7,244 nt of DNA, from assembly GCA_012513425.1 (NCBI GenBank), contig JAAZCF010000101.1, positions 1-7,244 on the forward strand. The letters are read 5' to 3'. The translations under genes were made by a program, and so were the position numbers. Under the pieces are notes generated by a model, which saw only the letters and a program-made list of their open reading frames with translations, was not told where the DNA came from and ran no database searches. Source of the stretch: Bacteroidales bacterium (GTDB taxonomy: Bacteria; Bacteroidota; Bacteroidia; Bacteroidales; UBA932). Shown piece after piece: positions 1 to 6,164 of this stretch (position 1 is the stretch's first letter; each line of letters opens with the position of its first letter).

Positions 1-21
1 GATTTCAACATTCTTATTCAT
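1..21 (-). CDS. Start of an unidentified minus-strand gene (first 7 codons only)
   Basis: Read on the minus strand, an ATG at 21-19 opens MNKNVEI and runs off the left edge. The start is supported by a strong Shine-Dalgarno sequence, AAAGGAG (36-30), 8 nt upstream. A second in-frame ATG at 27-25 would leave only 2 nt between GGAG and the start, so it is less likely. Seven residues are too few to identify the product. It lies downstream of the acyltransferase/DUF6320 pair on the same strand but is separated from it by a terminator-like hairpin, so it may have its own promoter. From general memory of neighbours of DUF6320-type genes, an alpha/beta hydrolase would be a natural guess, but nothing in the visible residues shows it. 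Confidence 0.6.
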
Positions 22-29
22 AATCATTT

Positions 30-36
30 CTCCTTT
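30..36 (-). promoter_or_regulatory. Shine-Dalgarno sequence of the gene starting at 21
   Basis: The minus strand reads AAAGGAG, followed by an 8-nt spacer and ATG. This is the only strong Shine-Dalgarno match seen before a start in the window; the other genes have A/T-rich or very short leaders, as is common in Bacteroidota. It decides in favour of the ATG at 21 over the one at 27. Confidence 0.6.
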
Positions 37-70
37 ATTTCCATCTCACGCAAAATAAGAACCACTCCAC

Positions 71-91
71 AAAAACTGCCATTATGGCAGT
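71..91 (-). terminator. Rho-independent terminator after the DUF6320-like gene
   Basis: The minus strand reads ACTGCCA-TAA-TGGCAGT followed by further T residues, giving five T in a row at 75-71. This is a 7-bp stem with a 3-nt loop (or 6 bp with a 5-nt loop) and a short U-tract. It begins 16 bp past the stop codon at 108-110. No T-tract follows on the plus strand, so it acts on minus-strand transcripts. The stem is short and the tail interrupted by G at 70, so termination may be partial. Confidence 0.6.
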
Positions 92-107
92 ATGAGAAAT
101 AATCGAC

Positions 108-809
108 CTATGCGAACATATTTCGACGTACCCATTCGTAAAGAGGGGTGACGCTGGCAACTATCAGCAGAGCAACGCTGAGTACTACTGTAGGAGCTGC
201 AGCATAGAGCGACCACGATAGGGCAAAATAATTAATCCTGAACAGATGAACTAATGCATCAATTTCTACAAGATAGAAACAAAGTAAAAGACCTGAAATG
301 GCATATTTTGCCAAACGTCTGCGTCCATGCCTGCGCATAATAAATGTAACAAGCATCGCCAAGACGCCTAATGACAGACACAAAGGCAAAGCCAACTGCC
401 ATAACCATGGGCCTTTGTCGCCTAATAAATTAATTATTAGAAGCAAGAATAAAGACATAATTACATCGCAAACAATGCAGATATAAGGATTTTTGCAAAT
501 ATTTTTTGGTATCACAATTAGGGTCCAGGCTAACAATATTGAACCTAATAAATAGAGAGACCAAGAAAGCCCTGGAGATACTAATAAATCCACAATTATT
601 GTGACAAAGACATGAATAGCCATAATAATTGACATCGACATCACCATAAATTTTTTATTAATGATGGTAAATGTGTCTTTATAATCGGGAAACAAAGGAT
701 TGACTTCACATGATAAAGGTCTGTGAACATCAATTACTTCAGTTCCACACAAGGGACATACTTTTTCGGCATCAGACAATTTAACTCCACAATGAACACA
801 GTATGACAT
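108..809 (-). CDS. Zinc-ribbon, six-helix membrane protein resembling DUF6320
   Basis: This 233-residue protein begins with a zinc ribbon of two CxxC knuckles (C4, C7, C18, C21; MSYCVHCG and VCPLCG). A short linker follows (residues 25-50), then about six hydrophobic helices near residues 54-76, 81-101, 109-129, 136-157, 167-187 and 198-220, and a basic C-terminus (EWVRRNMFA). A cytosolic metal-binding head on a polytopic inner-membrane domain is the pattern I recall for DUF6320-type proteins, whose biochemical role is not established. The start ATG lies 2 bp after the stop of the acyltransferase-like gene, with no Shine-Dalgarno sequence, which suggests translational coupling in one transcript. 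A terminator hairpin follows. The coupling suggests that the two products work together, possibly with this protein as the membrane partner of the acyltransferase; that is inference. The family name is from pattern memory, not a search. Confidence 0.8.
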   Translation of the reverse strand: MSYCVHCGVKLSDAEKVCPLCGTEVIDVHRPLSCEVNPLFPDYKDTFTIINKKFMVMSMSIIMAIHVFVTIIVDLLVSPGLSWSLYLLGSILLAWTLIVIPKNICKNPYICIVCDVIMSLFLLLIINLLGDKGPWLWQLALPLCLSLGVLAMLVTFIMRRHGRRRLAKYAISGLLLCFYLVEIDALVHLFRINYFALSWSLYAAAPTVVLSVALLIVASVTPLYEWVRRNMFA

Positions 810-811
810 AA

Positions 812-2101
812 TTATATATTGTTACTTTCGACAAAAACATGGACACCGAGTTCCACAAGTGAATTGAAAAAATATCTTTCCACAATAGGATCCTTCATCG
901 TCCTTGTAAAATTAATAAAAGTATTGCCACCATAGCTAATACAACTAGCCACAGTGCGACAATCAAAAGGCCTGCCCGGGATGAAATCAAGCCTTTCTAT
1001 ATATTCAGACATTTCTACAGGAACATCAATATTGCCTAGATTTGAGATGGTAGTGGAAACATATCTGTCTCCATGTAGAAAAAACACAAACTTCAAAATC
1101 GGATTTTTCAAAAACAAAGGAACAATCCTGATAAATAAATTTAACTCAGCAGCAACATTTTCAGAAAACCTGGCATTCATCTGCTTCTCAGTGACGCAAG
1201 CATCCATAGTGCTTTTCACTTGCACCAAGATCTCTTCCAAAGAATAATCACCGAAACGACTTTCTATTCCGGGATTAATGTATGAGGAAAAATTACGCAA
1301 AGTTGTGCTACGATAAAATTGTCTTAAATTGACCGGCACAGACACTTTTACTGGCTGTTTTGTTTTCTTTTTTCTTTTTTCTGTTTTTTGGACATTTGCA
1401 ATAGCCATCAATAACAACCCTGTCAACAATACTCCAACTTTGACTTTGTATTTTTTAGCAAGAGAATGTAATTCATCGCTTGGAATCGTGCTGGAAATAA
1501 TGCGGATTGTATTGGTGGATAACATTTTGCCGGATGGGTGATATGCGGTTTTTTCTGTCCTCCCAATAGTTTCTTTCCTGGCATATCTCAAAAAACTCTC
1601 TTCCATTTCTGCACGTTTCGGAGCTTCATCCAGAGAAAGAACACAGTCGTTGGTGGAAATATTTATGCCATGCTTCTGAATGAGATACTCTCTGACTAAA
1701 GATAACATAAAGCAAAGCCCGCCATAACCATCAGTAGCAGCATGAAAAAACTCCACAGCAATGCGGTTTTTATAATACCTTACAATAAAAAGAAAATGAT
1801 TATTTTCTTTAAATTTGAACTTACCCATCGGATTATTAACGTCTTGTCTGATAGGAGGGATGCCCTCTTGGTGTTGGAGTCTGTACCAGAACAATCCGGG
1901 AATCAAACGACAAGCTATAGAAGGAAAACGTTTCAAAGCTTTTCTAAGAGCTATTTCTAACAAAGCTACATCAATATCCTCTTTCAAAGTGGCTGACATT
2001 CTGAACATTGCATTCCAACTTAAACTCATGGAAGCAGGATATATCTTTGCGGCGTTGTCGAGTCTAAACCATTGAGGACTAGTCTTATTCATAAATGACA
2101 T
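812..2101 (-). CDS. Condensation/alcohol-acetyltransferase-like acyltransferase
   Basis: This 429-residue protein resembles the CoA-dependent acyltransferase superfamily that includes NRPS condensation domains, PapA-type and alcohol acetyltransferases. Visible signatures are an N-terminal WFRLDNAAKIYP (residues 11-22), the catalytic HxxxDG as HAATDG (H120, D124, G125), VPVNLR at 255-260 in the bridging half, and SNLGNI at 353-358. There is no signal peptide or clear transmembrane anchor, so it should be cytosolic or peripheral. A Lys/Arg-rich stretch (about 239-251) may be a surface loop. The length fits a stand-alone two-lobed enzyme. Donor and acceptor cannot be read from sequence; acyl-CoA or acyl carrier protein as donor is the family expectation. 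It is the first gene of a leftward unit with the DUF6320-like gene. The promoter lies so close that the second Met (position 4, ATG at 2092-2090) may be the true start. Confidence 0.78.
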   Translation of the reverse strand: MSFMNKTSPQWFRLDNAAKIYPASMSLSWNAMFRMSATLKEDIDVALLEIALRKALKRFPSIACRLIPGLFWYRLQHQEGIPPIRQDVNNPMGKFKFKENNHFLFIVRYYKNRIAVEFFHAATDGYGGLCFMLSLVREYLIQKHGINISTNDCVLSLDEAPKRAEMEESFLRYARKETIGRTEKTAYHPSGKMLSTNTIRIISSTIPSDELHSLAKKYKVKVGVLLTGLLLMAIANVQKTEKRKKKTKQPVKVSVPVNLRQFYRSTTLRNFSSYINPGIESRFGDYSLEEILVQVKSTMDACVTEKQMNARFSENVAAELNLFIRIVPLFLKNPILKFVFFLHGDRYVSTTISNLGNIDVPVEMSEYIERLDFIPGRPFDCRTVASCISYGGNTFINFTRTMKDPIVERYFFNSLVELGVHVFVESNNI

Positions 2102-2112
2102 TTATTATGCGG

Positions 2113-2120
2113 CAAAAGTA
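2113..2120 (-). promoter_or_regulatory. Bacteroidota -7 box (TACTTTTG) for the acyltransferase/DUF6320 unit
   Basis: The minus strand reads TACTTTTG, a perfect match to the Bacteroidota sigma-ABfr -7 consensus TAnnTTTG. A TTTG at 2147-2144 lies 23 nt upstream and could be the -33 element, though that spacing is a little long. Transcription would start near 2106-2108, leaving a leader of only about 5-7 nt before the ATG at 2101, or about 15 nt before the internal ATG at 2092. Confidence 0.55.
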
Positions 2121-2151
2121 ATACTTTTTACCCATTATTAAGTCAAATTGC

Positions 2152-2159
2152 TATCTTTG
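2152..2159 (+). promoter_or_regulatory. Bacteroidota -7 box (TATCTTTG) for the GH43-GH127-lnt unit
   Basis: TATCTTTG matches the TAnnTTTG -7 consensus perfectly. It lies 33 bp upstream of the ATG at 2193, giving a predicted leader of about 25-30 nt with no Shine-Dalgarno sequence, as is usual in this phylum. No good TTG -33 element is present at the expected distance (only a T-run near 2125-2129), so the promoter may be weak or need an activator. Its position argues against any start upstream of 2160. Confidence 0.55.
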
Positions 2160-2192
2160 TGCAAACCTATAAATATAATCCATAATCCCATT

Positions 2193-4289
2193 ATGAAAAA
2201 GCTTTTTAACAAATGTAATGTTTTGCTTTCAACTACTCTTCTTGTAACGTTGGCAGCTTGTAACACTACTACTCCAATGGAGCCTTTCAGTTATCAAAAC
2301 TCTGTAAAGGCTGTCAATTCAAATCCAGGAAACCCTTATCTGCCATTGTGGGACCACAATCCTGATGGTGAGCCTCGTCTCTTTGAAGACCCTGATAATC
2401 CTGGCAAATACAGAGTTTATATTTTTACATCTCACGATGTTTTTGCAAGAGGTTATTGCGGCCCTGATATTAGAGCATGGTCAGCCCCTGTAGAAGATCT
2501 TACTGCATGGCGCAATGAAGGTGCAATATTCTCATATTTTGTTAATGGCCAATGGGACACAATGTATGCTCCCGACGTTGTTGAGGTTGTTGGAAAAGAT
2601 GGTAACAAAACCTATTACCTTTATCCAAACAACATGGGTAATGGCAGAGGAGCAATGGTTTGCAAAAGCGACAGACCAGCCGGCCCTTATATAGCAATTA
2701 ATGCAACAGAAGATCCTGCAGTAATGAAAGAAGGAAGTATTATGGGCTTTGACCCAGGTGTTTTTATTGAATATGTTACAGATCAAAACGATCCTGACTA
2801 TAACATCGGATTTAGAGCATATGGTTTCTTCGGATTCCAAGGTTCTTCTGCAGTTCAGCTAGATCAAAACACAATGTATTCATTGAGACCAGGTACTGAA
2901 GTCAGCTCTCCTTTCATCCCTTCAGGTGCTGCTTTTGGCCGTAGAATGAATATTCCTGCTGCATCAGAAAAGATAGAATACAAACACCTCTTTCCGGGCG
3001 AAGATCCTAAAAACTTCGGTTTCTTTGAGGCTTCTTCAATCCGTCAAGTTGGAAATAAATTTGTTGTAGTTTATAGCGGTTATTATGGACAAGAATACGG
3101 CTTGGGCAGCAGCAATGCAACTCTTCGCTATGCTTATGCAGACAACCCGCTTGGCCCATACAAAAATGGTGGTGTCGTTGTTGATGCAAGGTCAATTGGC
3201 TTGAATGATGATGGTAGTGCTTTGGAAACAAACTATCCTGGTCATAATACTCATGGCAGTTTGTTACAAATCAATGACCAATGGTATATATTCTATCATA
3301 GAGCTCCACGTGGAAATATGAATTCACGCCAAGTGATGGTAGCTCCTGTGAATATCACTGTTGATCAAGATTCTGTTGTAAATGGTGGTAAAGTAGTAAT
3401 TACCGGTTTCGACCCTTATGCTCCAGATCAAAAATGGACTGTAAAAGCAGCTAATGGAATGGAATACACAGGTGCTGAAGTCACTTCAGAAGGTTTCCTC
3501 ATGTATGGTTTGGATCCATATCGTTATTATTCAGCCGGCTATGCTTGTTCCATGACTAATGAACGTTCTCAACAAGATTGCTATGATATTTGGGATAACA
3601 ATATGATAATCGGCCCTGTAAATGGCGGTGATGTTATCGGTTATAAATATTTCGGTTTTGGCGGTTTGGCACAAGCTGAAAAAGGTTTGCTTCCATTTGA
3701 GGGAACAACCCCAGGAAATAACACTTCTTTCAAGCTATTTCTTACTCCAAAAACTTCTTCTGCTTTCTCTATTGAAGTTTGGATGGATGCTCCAAATGAA
3801 ATCCTTAATGGTCAAAAAATTGCTCAGATTGATGTTCCTGCAGGCTCTGCAAATACGACAACGGCTTTCTCTGCTGATGTAGCTGAAGCTGTTGACAACC
3901 TTGATGGCAAGCATGCTATCTATTTGATCGCTGCCGGCAGCGATCAGGAAATTTGCGACATCGTTGGTCTTGGCTTTGAAAGCAACAGTAAGAAAATTGA
4001 TCGTCCAGTTCCTCCAACATTTACAATTTCAGTAGATGGCCAAGCTATCGAAATACCTGCAATGCCTACAAAATCAAATAACAAGAACGGTATTGTCGAT
4101 ATGAATATTTATGAAATCAGCTATCCTGTTGTAGAAGGTCAAAAAGTGCCTGTAGTAAAAGCCAAATCAACTGACAAGAGATTGAAAGTTGTAGTTGAGC
4201 CAGCTTCAACACTTGATGAATACACAGTGGTTCGTTGCGACTATAATGGAACAATAAAGAACTATGTTATTAATTTCGCAAAAGAATAA
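2193..4289 (+). CDS. GH43-type glycoside hydrolase lipoprotein with CBM6-like module
   Basis: The 698-residue product is an exported lipoprotein with a lysine-rich signal peptide ending in lipobox LAAC (lipidated C23). Residues about 45-390 look like a five-bladed GH43 propeller. D58 in NPDGEP is the candidate general base, D128 in YAPD the pKa modulator, and E279 in GFFEASS the general acid. H351/H354 in GHNTHGS match the conserved His strand near the end of the fold. Family activities are beta-xylosidase, alpha-L-arabinofuranosidase or related; the substrate cannot be fixed here. Residues about 412-598 resemble a CBM6-like jelly roll (SFKLFLTP, FSIEVWMD, DGKHAIYLIAAG, IVGLGFE), and about 605-698 form a beta-rich Ig-like tail. 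There is no acidic run after C23, so periplasmic-facing anchoring is likelier than surface display. The ATG at 2193 was chosen because it gives a complete lipoprotein signal and follows the promoter. The GH127 gene follows after 2 bp. Confidence 0.85.
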   Translation: MKKLFNKCNVLLSTTLLVTLAACNTTTPMEPFSYQNSVKAVNSNPGNPYLPLWDHNPDGEPRLFEDPDNPGKYRVYIFTSHDVFARGYCGPDIRAWSAPVEDLTAWRNEGAIFSYFVNGQWDTMYAPDVVEVVGKDGNKTYYLYPNNMGNGRGAMVCKSDRPAGPYIAINATEDPAVMKEGSIMGFDPGVFIEYVTDQNDPDYNIGFRAYGFFGFQGSSAVQLDQNTMYSLRPGTEVSSPFIPSGAAFGRRMNIPAASEKIEYKHLFPGEDPKNFGFFEASSIRQVGNKFVVVYSGYYGQEYGLGSSNATLRYAYADNPLGPYKNGGVVVDARSIGLNDDGSALETNYPGHNTHGSLLQINDQWYIFYHRAPRGNMNSRQVMVAPVNITVDQDSVVNGGKVVITGFDPYAPDQKWTVKAANGMEYTGAEVTSEGFLMYGLDPYRYYSAGYACSMTNERSQQDCYDIWDNNMIIGPVNGGDVIGYKYFGFGGLAQAEKGLLPFEGTTPGNNTSFKLFLTPKTSSAFSIEVWMDAPNEILNGQKIAQIDVPAGSANTTTAFSADVAEAVDNLDGKHAIYLIAAGSDQEICDIVGLGFESNSKKIDRPVPPTFTISVDGQAIEIPAMPTKSNNKNGIVDMNIYEISYPVVEGQKVPVVKAKSTDKRLKVVVEPASTLDEYTVVRCDYNGTIKNYVINFAKE
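3925..3946. repeat. Perfect 22-bp palindrome inside the GH43 gene
   Basis: The half-site TGATCGCTGCC is followed directly by its exact reverse complement, centred between 3935 and 3936. Symmetry breaks at the next base pair (T3924/G3947). The site encodes LIAAGSDQ in the CBM6-like module and is a GC-rich patch in an AT-rich gene. RNA or single-stranded DNA from this site could fold into a hairpin. No function is evident. Confidence 0.9.
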
Positions 4290-4291
4290 CT

Positions 4292-5593
4292 ATGAAAAAG
4301 TCATTTTTACTAGTAGTAACAGCTGCCTCTTTGATGGTCAGCTGCTCTACTCCAAATAATTCTTTTTACGATTCTACTTTTGAATTGGCAGATGTACAGC
4401 TCCTTGAAGGCCCGTTCAAACACGCTATGGATTTGAACCTTAAGACACTTAAACAATATGATGTGGATAGGCTGTTGGCTCCGTATCTTATTCAAGCTGG
4501 TCTTGAACCAAAAGCTGAGCCTTTCAGCAATTGGTCAGGCTTGGATGGCCATGTGACAGGACATTATTTGTCTGCTTTGGCTATGTATTATGGTGCTACT
4601 GGTGATGAATGGTGCAAAGAGCGCATGGACTATATGCTTTCAGAAATGAAATCTTGTAAAGATGCACTTGGCAATGGATATGTTGGGGGTGTGCCAGATG
4701 GTCAAAAAGTATGGGACGAAGTGCGAAGTGGAAATGTTCGCATTTTAGGCAAATACTGGGTTCCATGGTATAATATGCATAAAACATTTGCAGGTCTTCG
4801 TGATGCATGGTATTACGGCAAAAGTGAGATGGCTAAAAAAATGTTTTTTGACCTTTGTGATTGGGGTGCCAGTGTTATTGAGCCTCTTGATGACAAACAA
4901 ATGGAAAGTATGCTCAACACAGAATATGGTGGAATGAACGAGGTGTATGCTGATGCTTATGCAATGAGCGGTGACACCAAATATTTGGATATAGCCAAAC
5001 GTTTCACACATCATCGAATCTTTGACAGCATGTTGGAAGGTGTAGATAATTTGGATGGTTTACATGCCAATACTCAAGTGCCAAAGGCAGTTGGTTTCGA
5101 AAGAACCAGCGAAATGCTTGCAAAAGCCGGTTTGCCAGATGAAGCTACTGAATATAACAAAGCTGCTGATTTCTTCTGGAAAATAGTATCTCAAGACAGA
5201 AGCATTGCTTTTGGAGGTAACAGCCGTAGTGAGCATTTTCCAACTTCAGAACAATGGCTGGATTATATTGATGATGTTCAAGGTCCTGAGTCATGCAATA
5301 CCAACAATATGTTGAAGCTTGCTCAAGGTCTGTTCAGAGTTAATCATGATGTTAGTTATGCTGACTTTATGGAAAGAGCCCTTCTAAACCATATCCTTTC
5401 TACTCAACATCCTGAGCATGGTGGATACGTATATTTTACTCCTGCCCGCCCAGAACATTATAGAGTATATTCTCAGCCAAATAGCGGCATGTGGTGCTGC
5501 GTTGGTACCGGTATGGAAAATCATGCCAAATATGGTGAGTTTATCTATGCAAAAGATGGTGATGATTTGTATGTTAATCTCTATATTCCTTAA
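4292..5593 (+). CDS. GH127-type beta-L-arabinofuranosidase-like lipoprotein, cut short by an in-frame stop
   Basis: The 433-residue product is the N-terminal two thirds of a GH127/GH146-like (DUF1680) enzyme, a family that hydrolyses beta-L-arabinofuranosides. It has a signal peptide with lipobox-like MVSC (C18). The (alpha/alpha)6-barrel region shows the family marks NWSGLDGHVTGHYLSA (80-95), WVPWYNMHKTFAGL (156-169) and GGMNEVYADAY (213-223). It also has GGNSRSEHF (E314, candidate acid/base), ESC (E333, C335) and WCCVGTG (C402, C403). E333, C335, C402 and C403 correspond to the zinc site and nucleophile of HypBA1 (E338, C340, C417, C418). A TAA at 5591-5593 ends the frame just after YVNLYIP, where relatives continue into a C-terminal beta-sandwich. 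That continuation is present downstream in the same frame, so the gene is disrupted. The truncated product holds the catalytic residues but may not fold stably. It follows GH43 by 2 bp, with no separate promoter seen. Confidence 0.85.
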   Translation: MKKSFLLVVTAASLMVSCSTPNNSFYDSTFELADVQLLEGPFKHAMDLNLKTLKQYDVDRLLAPYLIQAGLEPKAEPFSNWSGLDGHVTGHYLSALAMYYGATGDEWCKERMDYMLSEMKSCKDALGNGYVGGVPDGQKVWDEVRSGNVRILGKYWVPWYNMHKTFAGLRDAWYYGKSEMAKKMFFDLCDWGASVIEPLDDKQMESMLNTEYGGMNEVYADAYAMSGDTKYLDIAKRFTHHRIFDSMLEGVDNLDGLHANTQVPKAVGFERTSEMLAKAGLPDEATEYNKAADFFWKIVSQDRSIAFGGNSRSEHFPTSEQWLDYIDDVQGPESCNTNNMLKLAQGLFRVNHDVSYADFMERALLNHILSTQHPEHGGYVYFTPARPEHYRVYSQPNSGMWCCVGTGMENHAKYGEFIYAKDGDDLYVNLYIP

Positions 5594-6160
5594 GAATTGA
5601 ATTGGAAAGAAAAGAAAAAGAAAATTTCACAACAGACGGAATATCCATATTCAGAAACCAGCAAGCTTACCATTTCTGCTAAAAATACACAAGCTCGTTT
5701 GATGATCAGACATCCATGGTGGTGCGATGATTTTGCAGTATCAGTAAATGGAGAAGCAGTAAACGCTGATTCTCAAAACGGATATGTAGCCATTGACCGT
5801 AAGTGGAAAGAAGGTGATGTAGTTGAGATATCATTTCCGATGAAGGCTTATCAAGAAACACTTAATCATGAAGATGGCTTTGTGGCCTTTATGTATGGAC
5901 CAGTTCTTCTTGGTACAAAAACAGGAACAGAAGATTTGGAAGGTCTAATTGCAGATGACGGCCGTTGGGCTCATATCGCTCATGGTCCAAAGGTTCCACT
6001 AGAAGATGTTCCAACAATCAATCCTGATGAAATGATGTCTTCTATGCAGCCTATTTCTGGCAAATCATTGCACTTTACAACAGCTGATGGTTTTGAATTG
6101 GAACCTTTCTTTAAAATCCACGATTCAAGATACATTATCTATTGGCCGGTAAAGCAATAA
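5594..6160 (+). pseudogene. C-terminal beta-sandwich remnant of the broken GH127 gene
   Basis: Directly after the TAA the same frame continues for 188 codons, opening ELNWKEKKKKISQQTEYPYSE. This matches the usual family continuation into the C-terminal beta-sandwich (YVNLYIP-x-ELNWKEK). Further family-like segments are IRHPWWCDDFAVSVNGEAV, KEGDVVEISFPM, FMYGPVLLG and the final YIIYWPVKQ. Joined across the stop, the protein would be 622 residues, a normal GH127 length, so no segment is missing. The simplest reading is a point change, for example TCA (Ser) to TAA. No further stop or frameshift occurs in this part, so the lesion is recent, a sequencing error, or bypassed. There is no ATG or Shine-Dalgarno sequence near its beginning; an in-frame TTG at 5597 is a weak restart candidate. 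I see no evidence that it is translated on its own. Confidence 0.8.
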
Positions 6161-6164
6161 TTCT

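Noticed and set aside
954..2075. Several plus-strand open frames opposite the acyltransferase gene
   Set aside because: They are antisense shadows of a well-supported coding gene and show no recognisable family pattern, start signal or signal peptide.
2174..2188. Tandem ATAATCC repeat in the GH43 leader
   Set aside because: Only two 7-bp copies in an AT-rich leader; too short and too expected by chance to call an operator.
2148..2192. Upstream TTG start for the GH43 gene adding 15 residues (MLSLCKPINIIHNPI)
   Set aside because: The extension would overlap the predicted -7 box and precede the transcription start. It also pushes the lipoprotein signal peptide inward. The ATG at 2193 gives a textbook signal with LAAC.
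2532..3231. Minus-strand open frames inside the GH43 gene
   Set aside because: They overlap conserved GH43 segments, read as low-complexity Cys/His-rich shadows, and have no plausible start region.
3622..3882. Plus-strand 86-codon frame inside the GH43 gene
   Set aside because: It is an out-of-frame shadow over the CBM6-like region, rich in Leu from frame-shifted codons, with no translation signal.
5591..5593. Reassigned TAA codon (alternative genetic code)
   Set aside because: The GH43 gene, the acyltransferase gene and the GH127 frame itself all end in TAA at natural family ends, so TAA is a normal stop here.
5604..5624. Purine-rich A/G run just after the GH127 stop as a slippery frameshift site
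   Set aside because: The frame is the same before and after the run, so no frameshift is needed; the run encodes the Lys-rich WKEKKKK segment expected near this place.
5597..6160. Independent gene starting at TTG 5597
   Set aside because: The sequence continues the GH127 frame and family pattern without a gap, with no Shine-Dalgarno sequence and no signal peptide. It is treated as the C-terminal part of a split gene.
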